Positions 7,772 through 16,908 of a stretch of DNA of 64,000 nucleotides are shown here, in pieces (positions within the stretch are counted from its first letter, which is position 1; the number at the start of each line of letters is the position of its first letter). Source of the stretch: Marinifilum sp. N1E240. GTDB lineage: Bacteria; Bacteroidota; Bacteroidia; Bacteroidales; Marinifilaceae. A model generated the notes under the pieces. The model was given only the letters and a program-made list of their open reading frames with translations. It was not told the DNA's origin and made no database searches. The stretch lies in assembly GCF_009295825.1 (NCBI RefSeq), contig NZ_WHKF01000002.1:868001-932000 (forward strand). The letters are read 5' to 3'. The position numbers and the translations under genes are program-made.

Positions 7772-8212
7772 ATGATTAAGAATCGCATTGTTCAATTAAT
7801 AAGCAGCGAAAGCTTAACTTCCTCTAAATTTGCCGATAAAATTGGAGTGCAACGCTCCAGTATTTCCCATATTCTATCTGGAAGAAATAAGCCTAGCTTC
7901 GATTTCATTCAAAAAATCATACATTCCTTCCCTCATATTAGCGTAGATTGGATCATTACTGGTGATGGTGAGATGTATAAACAACAAGAATCTACATCCT
8001 TATTCGACTCTCCTGAATTAAATGAGTATAAAGAAGAGACAAATCAGCCACAAGCTACTCAGCCTCCTAAACTAAAAAAAGAGCCTGTATCTAAGCCTAA
8101 TACGTTATCTGAGCCGGTTTTAGAGATGAATGCCTTTGTTCCTGGTAAGCAAATAGAAAAGGTTGTTGTGTTTTATACTGATAAAACTTTTAGGGAATAC
8201 AATCCTTCTTAA
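7772..8212 (+). CDS. HTH (XRE/Cro-like) transcriptional regulator
   Basis: A 146-residue DNA-binding protein. Residues 3-65 form a Cro/CI-type helix-turn-helix (SSKFADKIGVQRSSISHILSG), followed by DWIITGDGEMY, a segment usual in Bacteroidota phage-repressor-like regulators. The rest is a Pro- and Lys-rich linker (about 75-120) and a short beta-rich end. No peptidase or ligand domain is visible. The motif-rich region just upstream would be a natural place for auto-regulatory sites. The target genes are unknown. Confidence 0.85.
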   Translation: MIKNRIVQLISSESLTSSKFADKIGVQRSSISHILSGRNKPSFDFIQKIIHSFPHISVDWIITGDGEMYKQQESTSLFDSPELNEYKEETNQPQATQPPKLKKEPVSKPNTLSEPVLEMNAFVPGKQIEKVVVFYTDKTFREYNPS

Positions 8213-8225
8213 GCTTTTTTTAAAT

Positions 8226-8233
8226 TATCTTTG
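8226..8233 (+). promoter_or_regulatory. Bacteroidota-type -7 box (TATCTTTG) for pyrKD
   Basis: Exact match to TAnnTTTG 41 bp before the pyrK start codon; a clear -33 TTTG is not present. Confidence 0.5.
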
Positions 8234-8274
8234 CCTGAATTTATTTTTAAATAGATAAAATATTTCTAGGCACC

Positions 8275-9039
8275 ATGAAAAAATTAGTACAGGACTTTGA
8301 GGTACTGCGCAAAGATGAACTGAACGATGAACATTTTGTGCTGGATGTAAAGGCTTTAGAGCCACTTCCTGAGATACATCCCGGACAATTTGTAAACGTC
8401 TTAGTCAAAGACTCTAGTACCACCTTTTTAAGAAGACCTTTATCCATACATTTTGTTGATTACGAGCAAAATATAATTAAACTCTACATCAAAAAGATTG
8501 GAGAAGGAACAAAAAAACTGGGAGAACTTGTAAAGGGTGACTCCCTAAATATCGTATTTCCCTTAGGAAACCAATATTCCATTCCTGAAAACTCTAATAC
8601 CCTGCTTGTTGGCGGTGGATGTGGCGTCGCCCCTCTACTTTACCTGGCTAAACACCTTCATAAAGCAGGTAATAAGGTAACTACCATACTTGGTGTTAGA
8701 TCTGCTAAAGATGCCGTAGAATTGGACGCTTATAAGGCTTATGGCGATATATTAGTGACGACTGAAGATGGATCCTTTGGCGAAAAAGGCTATCCAACCC
8801 AGCATTCTGCTTTAGACAAAGAAACTTTTGATTACGTATTCACCTGTGGTCCAGAACCTATGATGAAAGCTGTTGCGGCTTATGCACAAAAGAAAGAAAT
8901 ACCATGTGAGGTATCACTTGAGAACACTATGGCTTGCGGATTTGGAGCTTGTTTGTGCTGTGTTACAGAGACTACAACAGGAAATAAATGTACTTGTACC
9001 GAAGGACCGGTATTCAATATAAATGATCTGAAATGGTAA
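8275..9039 (+). CDS. pyrK: Dihydroorotate dehydrogenase B, electron transfer subunit
   Basis: A 254-residue PyrK subunit that passes electrons from the PyrD flavin through its own FAD and a [2Fe-2S] centre to NAD+ in pyrimidine synthesis. N-terminal FAD-binding barrel ([12 protein letters not shown]), central NAD-binding domain ([16 protein letters not shown]) and C-terminal cluster-binding Cys residues in the [14 protein letters not shown] segment plus a later Cys (TCTEG). The gene overlaps the pyrD start by a few bases, so the two subunits are translated together. Confidence 0.95.
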   Translation: MKKLVQDFEVLRKDELNDEHFVLDVKALEPLPEIHPGQFVNVLVKDSSTTFLRRPLSIHFVDYEQNIIKLYIKKIGEGTKKLGELVKGDSLNIVFPLGNQYSIPENSNTLLVGGGCGVAPLLYLAKHLHKAGNKVTTILGVRSAKDAVELDAYKAYGDILVTTEDGSFGEKGYPTQHSALDKETFDYVFTCGPEPMMKAVAAYAQKKEIPCEVSLENTMACGFGACLCCVTETTTGNKCTCTEGPVFNINDLKW

Positions 9040-9947
9040 ATTTAGGAGTAAAACTTAAAGATTTAAGCTTAAAAAATCCCGTAATGACCGCCTCAGGAAC
9101 CTTTGGTTTTGGTGAAGAGTTTGAGGATTTTATCGATATAAACAGATTAGGCGGTATCATAGTTAAAGGTACTACAAGACACCACCGCGAAGGAAATCCT
9201 TATCCTAGAATGGCTGAAACGCCTTCAGGAATGCTTAATGCTGTTGGATTACAGAATAAGGGAGTAGAGAATTTTTGCAGCGAAATATATCCTAGAATTA
9301 AGCATTACGATACGAATATTCTGGTAAATGTATCAGGTTCATTAATAGAGGATTACGTAGAAACCGCTGCAATGATTAACGAATTGGAACACATTCCGGC
9401 TATCGAATTAAACATCTCTTGTCCTAATGTGAAGGAGGGCGGTATGGCTTTCGGAACCAGCTGTGCATCGGCTGCATCGGTAGTTAAAGAGGTGCGTAAA
9501 GTCTATAAAAAGCACCTTATGGTAAAGTTATCTCCTAATGTTACTGATATTACAGAGATTGCTAAAGCAGTTGAAGCTGAAGGTGCTGATTCAGTGTCCT
9601 TAATCAACACTTTACTGGGAATGGCAATTAATGCAGAAACAAGAGAACCTCTATTATCTACTGTTACAGGTGGTTTATCGGGACCTTGTGTTAAGCCAGT
9701 TGCATTACGAATGGTATGGCAGGTGTTTAATGCGGTTAAGATTCCTATTGTTGGTTTAGGTGGTATAATGAATGCCAAAGATGCAATAGAGTTCTTATTG
9801 GCAGGTGCAACTGCAATTCAGTTAGGAACTGCTAATTTCATCGATCCACAGGTAACAGTTAAGGTGATTGAGGGAATTGAGGAATATATGAAAAGGCATA
9901 ACATTCAAGATATCAATGAATTAATTGGAGGATTGAAATATCAGTAA
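9033..9947 (+). CDS. pyrD: Dihydroorotate dehydrogenase, class 1B catalytic subunit
   Basis: A 304-residue FMN-binding TIM barrel that oxidises dihydroorotate to orotate, the fourth step of UMP synthesis. Class 1B features: [31 protein letters not shown], the [11 protein letters not shown] segment and the C-terminal phosphate-binding GGI and [12 protein letters not shown] motifs. The start overlaps the end of pyrK by 7 bases. The class 1B enzyme uses PyrK and NAD+, not quinone. A strong terminator follows. Confidence 0.96.
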   Translation: MVNLGVKLKDLSLKNPVMTASGTFGFGEEFEDFIDINRLGGIIVKGTTRHHREGNPYPRMAETPSGMLNAVGLQNKGVENFCSEIYPRIKHYDTNILVNVSGSLIEDYVETAAMINELEHIPAIELNISCPNVKEGGMAFGTSCASAASVVKEVRKVYKKHLMVKLSPNVTDITEIAKAVEAEGADSVSLINTLLGMAINAETREPLLSTVTGGLSGPCVKPVALRMVWQVFNAVKIPIVGLGGIMNAKDAIEFLLAGATAIQLGTANFIDPQVTVKVIEGIEEYMKRHNIQDINELIGGLKYQ

Positions 9948-9990
9948 TTAAAAGGCATTTATTAAAGAATTATTTCTTTAATTTAAATTT

Positions 9991-10034
9991 AATGAGTTTA
10001 CATTTGTAATTACACTTGTAAACTCATTGTTTTT
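9991..10034 (+). terminator. Terminator between pyrD and the cob operon
   Basis: Eleven-base perfect stem AATGAGTTTAC / GTAAACTCATT, then G and a run of six T. Only about 60 bp remain between it and the cobD start, too little for a cobalamin riboswitch. Confidence 0.87.
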
Positions 10035-10095
10035 TATTGCAAGTTTGATATCTTCATTTTAGATTTAAATTATTAGTATACTATAGATATACAGC

Positions 10096-11124
10096 ATGTT
10101 ACACGGACACGGAGACGACGGATACAAATATAAACAAGCTATTGTTGCCAATTTTAGCACAAATGTGTGGTATGGAGGACAATCAGAAGATCTAAAGAAT
10201 CATTTAATTAGCAATTGGGATATAATTGATTCCTACCCCGAGGCATCCGCAGAAAGCTTAATTGATTTAATAGCTAAAGATTTAAAAGTTGATCAAGAGA
10301 TGCTAATAGCTACCAATGGTGCTACAGAAGCCTTCTATTTAATCGCTCAATGTTTTAAAAATCAGTCATCAACCATTGTTATTCCTACCTTTTCGGAATA
10401 CGAGGACGCCTGTAGAGTTAACAATCATGAACTTTTCTTTACGAACTGGAGTGATTTAACTGCTACAACCAAATTCCACACACGATTGGTTTGGATATGC
10501 AATCCTAACAACCCTACCGGATCTATTTTAGATCCCATAAGTTTAGAATCTCTATTGGATTTGAATCAAAATTCAACTTTTATTGTTGATGAAGCCTATA
10601 TCGATTTTACCGATCAGATTACATCTTCTATAGATTTGATCAAAAAACACAAAAATCTAATCATTGTAAAATCTCTCACTAAAAACTTCGCAATTCCCGG
10701 TCTGAGATTGGGATATTTGGTTTCGAACAAGGAAATGGTACAGGATATCGAATTCTACAAGCCTCCATGGACGGTGAATTCACTAGCAATTGAGGCTGGA
10801 AAGTACTTGATTGAACACAAAAGTAAAATATTGCCACCTGTAAACTATTACAAATCAGCATCGAAAAAATTACAGGAAAATTTGAATAAAATTACAGGAT
10901 TGAAAATTCATGCTTCAAAAACTTCCTATTTTTTGATCGAACTAGAAGAAATCAGCTCTTTTGAGCTAAAAAACTACTTAATTTCGGAATTTGGGATACT
11001 TGTGAGAGATGCAAGTAATTTTAGAGGACTAAATTCATCCTATATTCGAATTGCCACATTAAACGAAGAAAAAAACCAACTGCTAATTGACGCATTAAAA
11101 ACATGGAGCAACTTAAATTCATAA
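10096..11124 (+). CDS. cobD: Threonine-phosphate decarboxylase (cobamide synthesis)
   Basis: A 342-residue PLP enzyme of the class I/HisC fold. It opens with the HGHGDD motif common to CobD proteins and has the PLP lysine in SLTKNFAIPGLRLGY (K196), the CNPNNPTG loop and the VDEAYIDF aspartate. It decarboxylates L-threonine-O-3-phosphate to (R)-1-aminopropan-2-ol O-2-phosphate, the linker between corrin ring and nucleotide loop. It is the first gene of the cob operon and overlaps cbiB by 22 bases. A histidinol-phosphate aminotransferase is the alternative by fold, but the context favours CobD. Confidence 0.9.
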   Translation: MLHGHGDDGYKYKQAIVANFSTNVWYGGQSEDLKNHLISNWDIIDSYPEASAESLIDLIAKDLKVDQEMLIATNGATEAFYLIAQCFKNQSSTIVIPTFSEYEDACRVNNHELFFTNWSDLTATTKFHTRLVWICNPNNPTGSILDPISLESLLDLNQNSTFIVDEAYIDFTDQITSSIDLIKKHKNLIIVKSLTKNFAIPGLRLGYLVSNKEMVQDIEFYKPPWTVNSLAIEAGKYLIEHKSKILPPVNYYKSASKKLQENLNKITGLKIHASKTSYFLIELEEISSFELKNYLISEFGILVRDASNFRGLNSSYIRIATLNEEKNQLLIDALKTWSNLNS

Positions 11125-12050
11125 TCCTACCTCTAATCATTGGATATCTTTTAGATCTTATTTTGGGTGACCCAAGGAAATTACCTCACCCTATTGTTGG
11201 ATTTGGGAATACAATTTCATTCTTCACAAAATTATTGAACCTTGGTAAATCACGTTTACTTAAAGGTAGTTTAATGACTTTGTTATTAGCAGGTGGAGTC
11301 TTCTTTCTATTTTATTTCATGGAAGTATTTTTAATGGAAATCAGTGAAATAGCATTAATAAGCTTCACGAGTATTTTTGTTTTTTATGGATTAGCCAACA
11401 AATCTCTATTACAAGAAGGCATTGAGGTTTTTGATCATTTAAACAACAAGGGATTAGAAGCCGGAAGGAAACGCCTATCCTGGATCGTTGGAAGAGATAC
11501 TTCAGAGTTAAGTGAAAAAGAAATTAGACTTGCGGTATTCGAAACACTTTCTGAGAATCTTTCGGACGGTGTAGTTGCACCCTTATTCTATTACGCCATT
11601 GGAGGTGTTCCAGGAATGATGTGCTATAAAATGATCAATACTATGGATTCTATGATTGGTTATAAGAATGAAAAGTACATTTTATTTGGAAGGTTCGCAG
11701 CACGACTTGATGATGTTGCAAACTTTATTCCTTCAAGAATTACAGCACTTTTAATGGCATTGGTAAGCTGTAGTTACAAGTCTTTACGATACATTTTTAA
11801 ATATGGAAAGGCGCATACAAGTCCGAATGCTGGTTATCCCGAAGCTGCTTTAGCTGGAATTCTGGATTGTCAGTTTGGTGGACCTCACAATTATGGTGGG
11901 AAATTAGTACATAAACCCTTTATTGGTGAGAACAATCGTCAAATTGAAGATTCTGAAATTAAGAGAATTATCTATATTAATCATGCTGTATGTTTTCTTT
12001 CAATTGTCATTATTATAGCCTGCTTTTTTCCCTATGCAATACTGCTGTAA
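11103..12050 (+). CDS. cbiB: Adenosylcobinamide-phosphate synthase
   Basis: A 315-residue membrane protein of the CbiB/CobD family, which condenses adenosylcobyric acid with aminopropanol phosphate. Hallmarks include the N-terminal LDLILGDPRKLPHPIVGFG, the central SENLSDGVVAPLFYYAIGG-type segment, MINTMDSMIGYKN, and FGRFAARLDDVANFIPSR. Hydrophobic helices span the N- and C-termini. Its start lies inside the 3' end of cobD, so the two are translationally coupled. Confidence 0.95.
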   Translation: MEQLKFIILPLIIGYLLDLILGDPRKLPHPIVGFGNTISFFTKLLNLGKSRLLKGSLMTLLLAGGVFFLFYFMEVFLMEISEIALISFTSIFVFYGLANKSLLQEGIEVFDHLNNKGLEAGRKRLSWIVGRDTSELSEKEIRLAVFETLSENLSDGVVAPLFYYAIGGVPGMMCYKMINTMDSMIGYKNEKYILFGRFAARLDDVANFIPSRITALLMALVSCSYKSLRYIFKYGKAHTSPNAGYPEAALAGILDCQFGGPHNYGGKLVHKPFIGENNRQIEDSEIKRIIYINHAVCFLSIVIIIACFFPYAILL

Positions 12051-12135
12051 AAAAGAAAAAATCTGTTTACTGCATTCTTATAAATTTGTAACTTCACAAT
12101 TTCTGATTTAACACAATTATACAAGGAGTAATATA

Positions 12136-12648
12136 ATGATTCACCTAATTACTGGCGGGCAAAGATCAGGCAAAAGTAAGTTTGCCGAGAAGCTTATTCT
12201 TAATAAAACCAACAATCCTATCTATCTGGCAACCTCCAGAATATGGGATGATAATCATAGAAAAAGAATTGAGGCACATCAAGCCAGAAGAGGTGAACAA
12301 TGGACCAATATAGAAGAAGAAAAATACCTGAATAAACATGATTTTACAGGTGAAATTGTTCTATTGGACTGTATTACGCTTTGGCTCAATAACTTCTTTT
12401 TCGATAACGGTGATGATGATGAAAAAACACTTGCTCAGTGCCTTAGTGAATTGGATAAATTATTTGCTCAAGACTGTGATTTGATCATTGTCAGCAACGA
12501 ATTAGGACTTGGAGGTCATCCTGAAAATAAAATGGCTTATCGTTTTAATGATTTACAAGGAACAATAAACCAACACATTGCAAACAAGGCTAATGTGGTA
12601 ACGCTTGTTGTTTCCGGTATTCCTGTCGAAATTAAAAACACACTATAA
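12136..12648 (+). CDS. cobU: Adenosylcobinamide kinase / cobinamide-phosphate guanylyltransferase
   Basis: A 170-residue bifunctional enzyme making adenosylcobinamide-GDP. The P-loop GGQRSGKS is at residues 7-14, followed by the IYLATSRIWDDNHRKRIEAHQARRG-type region holding the guanylylated His, the Walker B-like LLDCITLWLNNFFFD and the SNELGLGGHPENKMAYRFNDLQG segment. The length is normal for CobU. An unusually clear Shine-Dalgarno AAGGAG lies at 12123-12128, rare in this window. Confidence 0.95.
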   Translation: MIHLITGGQRSGKSKFAEKLILNKTNNPIYLATSRIWDDNHRKRIEAHQARRGEQWTNIEEEKYLNKHDFTGEIVLLDCITLWLNNFFFDNGDDDEKTLAQCLSELDKLFAQDCDLIIVSNELGLGGHPENKMAYRFNDLQGTINQHIANKANVVTLVVSGIPVEIKNTL

Positions 12649-12673
12649 CAACACACTTAACCAACTAACCAAT

Positions 12674-13825
12674 ATGAAAAATTTATTTAACATCTGCGCA
12701 TTTGTATTTGCGCTGGTTTTAATTAGTACAACATCTTGTAGAAGAGTTGAAACTAAATCCGACACCAAATTAAAAGTTGGAGTATTCGATAAAAATGGTG
12801 ATAGCCCATGGTGTATCGAGGATGCCATTCAAGCTCTAAAAATAGACCCTTCGATTGATTGTGAAGTGATTAGAGCAAGTCAGATAGTATCTGATGAAAT
12901 ATTAGATTTCGATGCCATTGTATTTCCAGGAGGTAGCGGAAGAAGTGAAACCCAAAGTCTAGGAGAAAGCGGAATGGACAGAGTTGTTCAACTTGTAAAA
13001 GATAAGGGAATTGCTGTTGTTGGGATTTGTGCAGGAGCTTATATCATGTCAAATACACCTGATTATCCTTGTTTAAAACTAACTGGATTCGAAGCAATTG
13101 ATATTGAGCACGATCATAGAGGTCATGGATTGGCTAAGTTTTCACTGAGCGAAGAAGGAAAAAAGATTTTCCCGGAGTTGGCTGATCGCGATATTTCTTT
13201 TTGCCAGTATTATGAAGGTCCGGTTTTAATTTCTGCTAATGATGAAGTTGAAAAAACAGACTTAGGAACCATGTTATCTGATGTTCATACTGTTGAAGGT
13301 TCTCCTGCAGATATGACAAACAATCGTCCGTTTATTGTTAGTGCAAAATTAGGAAAAGGAAAAGTTGCTTCTTTCGTAGGTCACCCTGAATGTACTCCAG
13401 GTATGAGATGGATGTTGCCAAGAATTGTTCGTTGGGCTACGAATTCTGAAATGATTTCTTACCCAAAATCTGTTGTTCGTCCAGATTTTTTCAAAAATGA
13501 AATCATCTACACTAAGGATATTCAGGAACTTCAAACGAAATATTATGCAAATTTATCAGGAACAAAAGAAGAGAAATTAGAAGCTATTGATAAGGTAATC
13601 GAATTGGCTTGTTGGTCTTCTAAAAAATGGATTCCTGGAATGTTAAGAGATAAAGATGCGGATGTTAGAGCTAAAGCATCTCGAGCTATTGTTTTATTGG
13701 AAAGAACCGATGCTTTACCTGATTTAGAGATGGCAGTTGTAAATGAGAAAAATGACGATTGCAAAAAGCAATTACAAACCAGCTTGCAGGATTTAAAGCT
13801 GATTCTTGGAAAAAACAGAAAGTAA
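12674..13825 (+). CDS. BPL_N-domain (class I GATase-like) lipoprotein in the cob operon
   Basis: A 383-residue protein. The start at 12674 gives a clean lipoprotein signal with lipobox STTSC; an upstream TTG at 12605 would put the signal inside the protein. Residues about 32-265 form a class I glutamine-amidotransferase-like fold of the BPL_N type, with the nucleophile elbow GICAGA (C119) and a later GHPE (H237, E239), so the Cys-His-Glu triad appears complete. Residues about 300-370 resemble a HEAT-type helical repeat (KDADVRAKASRAIVLLE). It sits between cobU and cobT with 25 bp and 7 bp gaps, so it belongs to the operon. Its reaction is unknown; a link to cobamide handling at the envelope is inferred from context only. 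Confidence 0.82.
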   Translation: MKNLFNICAFVFALVLISTTSCRRVETKSDTKLKVGVFDKNGDSPWCIEDAIQALKIDPSIDCEVIRASQIVSDEILDFDAIVFPGGSGRSETQSLGESGMDRVVQLVKDKGIAVVGICAGAYIMSNTPDYPCLKLTGFEAIDIEHDHRGHGLAKFSLSEEGKKIFPELADRDISFCQYYEGPVLISANDEVEKTDLGTMLSDVHTVEGSPADMTNNRPFIVSAKLGKGKVASFVGHPECTPGMRWMLPRIVRWATNSEMISYPKSVVRPDFFKNEIIYTKDIQELQTKYYANLSGTKEEKLEAIDKVIELACWSSKKWIPGMLRDKDADVRAKASRAIVLLERTDALPDLEMAVVNEKNDDCKKQLQTSLQDLKLILGKNRK

Positions 13826-13832
13826 TAAAGAT

Positions 13833-14882
13833 ATGATGAAGTTTGAGATTAGCTGTTTGTCTGATAAATTAGACAAACAGCTCTGTGAGAAGATTGACAC
13901 GAAGACAAAGCCTATAGGTGCGCTTGGTATGCTTGAAAAAATTGCTTTCCAAATGGGAAGAATTCAAAACACTTTAGAGCCGCAAATTAAAAAACCTAAT
14001 GTTGTGGTATTTGCTGGTGATCATGGTATTGCTGACGATGGCGTTAGTTTTTATCCCAAATCGGTAAGTTTTCAGATGCTTTACAATTACATGCAGGGAG
14101 GAGCAGCCATAAGCGTTTTTTCGCGACAACACAATATAGATTTTAAAGTAGTTGACTGTGGTGTTGATCATGATTTTGAACCAGATCTGAACATCATCAA
14201 TAGAAAAATAGCTTACGGTACCAATAATTACAGATTTGGACCAGCTATGACAAAAGAACAATGTTTGAAAGGAATTGAGCAGGGCGCTCAAATAATGGAA
14301 GACATTCATAAAGAAGACTGTAATTTCATCACCTTTGGAGAGAAAGGTATTGGAAATACATCTTCGGCAGCATTGATACTAAGCCTACTGGGCGATATTC
14401 CTTTGGATGAATGCGTTGGACGTGGCACCGGATTGGATAAAGAAGGTGTTAAATCTAAATATGATCTTTTAAATGAAGGTTTATCGAAATACAATAAAGG
14501 AAATGATCCTATAGATGTATTGACTCACTTTGGTGGATTCGAAATTGTAACTATTGTTGGTGCAATGCTGAAAGCTGCAGAGTTAAAAATGACCTTGCTG
14601 ATTGATGGTTTCATTATTACATCTGCCTTACTTGCAGCATTTAAAATCAATCCTAAAGTAAGAGAATACTGTTTGTTCGCTCACAAATCGAACGAGCAAG
14701 CACACATTAAAATGCTAAATATTCTTGGGGCTGATCCTATTTTGGATATTGGCATGAGATTAGGAGAAGCTACCGGAGCGATGGTTTGCTATCCAATCGT
14801 AAAAAGTGCAGTACAGTTTATGAACGAAATGGCTTCTTTCCAGGAAGCTGGTGTAAGTGAATCAAGCGAAGAAATTTTTTAG
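13833..14882 (+). CDS. cobT: Nicotinate-nucleotide:base phosphoribosyltransferase, first CobT paralogue
   Basis: A 349-residue CobT that activates the lower-ligand base (usually dimethylbenzimidazole) as its ribotide. The start at ATG 13833 lies 7 bp after the BPL_N stop; a longer TTG start at 13806 would overlap it. Conserved: AGDHGIADDGVSFYP, GGAAISVF, FGEKGIGNTSSAA, CVGRGTG, FGGFEIV and the catalytic Glu in RLGEATGA (E312). It departs from the usual family residues at several places (GEKG for GEMG, GEATGA for GEGTGA, SVSFQM for VTxQM), more than the second copy does. Base specificity may therefore differ. Confidence 0.93.
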   Translation: MMKFEISCLSDKLDKQLCEKIDTKTKPIGALGMLEKIAFQMGRIQNTLEPQIKKPNVVVFAGDHGIADDGVSFYPKSVSFQMLYNYMQGGAAISVFSRQHNIDFKVVDCGVDHDFEPDLNIINRKIAYGTNNYRFGPAMTKEQCLKGIEQGAQIMEDIHKEDCNFITFGEKGIGNTSSAALILSLLGDIPLDECVGRGTGLDKEGVKSKYDLLNEGLSKYNKGNDPIDVLTHFGGFEIVTIVGAMLKAAELKMTLLIDGFIITSALLAAFKINPKVREYCLFAHKSNEQAHIKMLNILGADPILDIGMRLGEATGAMVCYPIVKSAVQFMNEMASFQEAGVSESSEEIF

Positions 14883-14896
14883 ATATTAAATAAATA

Positions 14897-15008
14897 CACC
14901 CCTCTCTCTATCGAGATCTCCCCTAAAAAGGGAGAATGCATAAAAATAGAGTAAGATTTAAATTTACAGCTTCCCCTTTTAGGGAAAGTGCCGACAGGCG
15001 AAAGGGTG
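14897..15008. repeat. Palindromic intergenic element, copy 1
   Basis: A 112-bp element between the two cobT genes. Its outer ends are CACCC and GGGTG; the two ~39-bp arms are imperfect inverted copies, and each arm carries its own small hairpin of the CCCTAAAA(G)GGG kind. The same arm pattern returns at 61344-61438, so it is a dispersed repeat. No coding capacity. Confidence 0.8.
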
Positions 15009-15041
15009 AATTATACAATGTTTTAACAACTTTTAAAGCCT

Positions 15042-16085
15042 ATGAATTTCAATATAGATAAGCCAAACGAAACTCTTATTGAGCAACTACAACATAAAAT
15101 AGATTTTAAAACCAAACCTATTGGATCTCTAGGGGTATTGGAGCAATTAGCTGTCAAAATTGGTAGTATTCAGGAAACTTTATCTCCTGAATTAAAGAAA
15201 CCTGTGATCATGGTTTTTGCTGCCGATCATGGAATCGCATTGGATGGTGTGAGTCCTTATCCACAGGAAGTAACCTGGCAAATGGTTGCCAACTTTATGG
15301 CTGGAGGCGCTGCGATAAATGTATTTGGTCGTCAAAACAATATCGATATTAAAATTGTGGATGCCGGCGTAAATTACGATTTCGATAAAAACTCTGGTGT
15401 TATCGATGCTAAAGTTGCTTATGGAACAAAGAGTTACTTGAATAATGCTGCCATGAGTAACGAACAATTCGAATTGGCACTTAAAAGAGGAGCTGACTTA
15501 GCCGAAAAAATGCATAACGAAGGAAGCAACGTTATTGGCTTTGGTGAAATGGGAATTGCCAATACTTCTTCAGCAGCAGTACTTTTGCATTTACTTACCA
15601 AGGTTGATTTAAAAGAATGCGTTGGACGTGGAACTGGCTGGGATGATGAAGGCTTGAAGCGAAAATATGAAATTCTAAAATCTGCTGTTGAAAACTACAA
15701 TGGTGATAAATCGATAGAAAGTATTTTCTCTCACTTCGGAGGTTTTGAGATTGTAATGATTGCAGGAGCTATGCTTAAGGCTGCTGAATTAAAAATGATT
15801 ATCATGGTAGATGGTTTCATTATTACTTCTGCTTTGTTAGCAGCTTCTAAAATGAATCCTAATGTGCTAGAATACTGTATCTTTACTCATAAATCGAACG
15901 AGAACGGTCACAAGCACATGCTAGAGCATTTAAATGCAAATGCAATACTTGATTTAGGAATGCGCTTAGGCGAAGGTACAGGAGCTGCTGTGGCTTATCC
16001 AATTATCGAATCAGCTGTTAACTTTTTAAACCAAATGGCTAGTTTCGAAGATGCTGGAGTTAGTAACAGCGATAAAATCAATTAA
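15042..16085 (+). CDS. cobT: Nicotinate-nucleotide:base phosphoribosyltransferase, second CobT paralogue
   Basis: A 347-residue CobT, same reaction family as the preceding copy. It matches the family consensus more closely: AADHGIALDGVSPYP, VTWQMVANFMAGGAAINVF, FGEMGIANTSSAA, CVGRGTGWDDEG and the catalytic Glu in RLGEGTGAAVAYP (E311). It is separated from the first copy by 159 bp holding a palindromic repeat. The two copies have diverged along their whole length, so this is not a recent duplication. In some Firmicutes two CobT-like subunits (ArsA/ArsB) form a heterodimer that activates phenolic bases; whether that applies here is untested. Confidence 0.95.
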   Translation: MNFNIDKPNETLIEQLQHKIDFKTKPIGSLGVLEQLAVKIGSIQETLSPELKKPVIMVFAADHGIALDGVSPYPQEVTWQMVANFMAGGAAINVFGRQNNIDIKIVDAGVNYDFDKNSGVIDAKVAYGTKSYLNNAAMSNEQFELALKRGADLAEKMHNEGSNVIGFGEMGIANTSSAAVLLHLLTKVDLKECVGRGTGWDDEGLKRKYEILKSAVENYNGDKSIESIFSHFGGFEIVMIAGAMLKAAELKMIIMVDGFIITSALLAASKMNPNVLEYCIFTHKSNENGHKHMLEHLNANAILDLGMRLGEGTGAAVAYPIIESAVNFLNQMASFEDAGVSNSDKIN

Positions 16086-16093
16086 AAATACCG

Positions 16094-16126
16094 ATTGGGA
16101 TTCCGACTTCAGTTCGGATTCCCAAT
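16094..16126 (+). other. Hairpin between cobT and cobS
   Basis: Thirteen-base arms ATTGGGATTCCGA and TCGGATTCCCAAT (one mismatch) around a 7-base loop. No T run follows, so it is more likely an RNA processing or stability element than a terminator. Confidence 0.6.
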
Positions 16127-16154
16127 ACTAAATAATAGCACTTTCAATCACATC

Positions 16155-16907
16155 ATGAAAGAACTCAACATTTTCTTTACAGGATTGTCCTTTTTTACCA
16201 GAATTCCTTTTCCAAAAGGAGCTGAGTTTAAAAAGGAGTATCAGCATGAAGCACTTAAATATTTTCCAATTGCAGGATTGATTATTGGAGGTTTTGCGGC
16301 TTTGGTATTCTACTTGTCAAACTTGGTTCTTCCTTTTAATCTGTCAGTTGTTTTAAGTTTAGGATTAACAGTCTTATTTACTGGTGGATTGCACGAAGAT
16401 GGTTTTATGGATGTTTGTGATGGATTTGGAGGAGGATGGACCAAAGAGCGCATTCTGGCAATCATGAAAGACTCTTTGATTGGAGCTTTTGGAGTTACAG
16501 GCATTGCCTTTTTAATTCTAACTAAATATTTTTGCCAATACAATGTATCTGCTGCAAATTTACCATGGATAATAATTGCGGCACATTCTACCACAAGAAT
16601 GGTAGCTGCAACTTTGGTGAATACACACCAATATGCAAGAGTAGACAATTCGAAAGCAAAGGATTACAGTCAGAAATTAAGCTCAGGTAATTTCATTTTC
16701 ATGTTGATTACAGGAGTTTTACCTTTACTTCTTCTGGGAAGCATTAAGTTTTTTCTGATTTTGATTCCTGTATATCTTTGCAAGTTCTTACTGGGAAGAT
16801 ATTACAACAAATGGATTGGCGGCTTTACCGGAGATTGCATAGGGGCAACCCAACAAATTTGTGAAGTGGTTTTCTATCTATCGTATTTAATCCTAATAAA
16901 TTGGTAA
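16155..16907 (+). CDS. cobS: Adenosylcobinamide-GDP ribazoletransferase
   Basis: A 250-residue membrane enzyme that joins adenosylcobinamide-GDP and alpha-ribazole phosphate, completing the cobamide. The start at ATG 16155 gives MKELNIFFTGLSFFTRIPFP, the usual CobS N-terminus; the frame is open upstream to 16095 but that extension is not family-like. Conserved: GGLHEDGFMDVCDGFGGG with the Asp-rich active site (about residues 79-95) and GGFTGDCIGATQQICEV near the C-terminus. About six membrane helices. Confidence 0.95.
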   Translation: MKELNIFFTGLSFFTRIPFPKGAEFKKEYQHEALKYFPIAGLIIGGFAALVFYLSNLVLPFNLSVVLSLGLTVLFTGGLHEDGFMDVCDGFGGGWTKERILAIMKDSLIGAFGVTGIAFLILTKYFCQYNVSAANLPWIIIAAHSTTRMVAATLVNTHQYARVDNSKAKDYSQKLSSGNFIFMLITGVLPLLLLGSIKFFLILIPVYLCKFLLGRYYNKWIGGFTGDCIGATQQICEVVFYLSYLILINW

Positions 16908-16908
16908 G

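Noticed and set aside
10037-10095. Cobalamin riboswitch before the cob operon
   Set aside because: Only 59 bases separate the pyrD terminator from the cobD start, too short for the structure, and no B12-box was seen.
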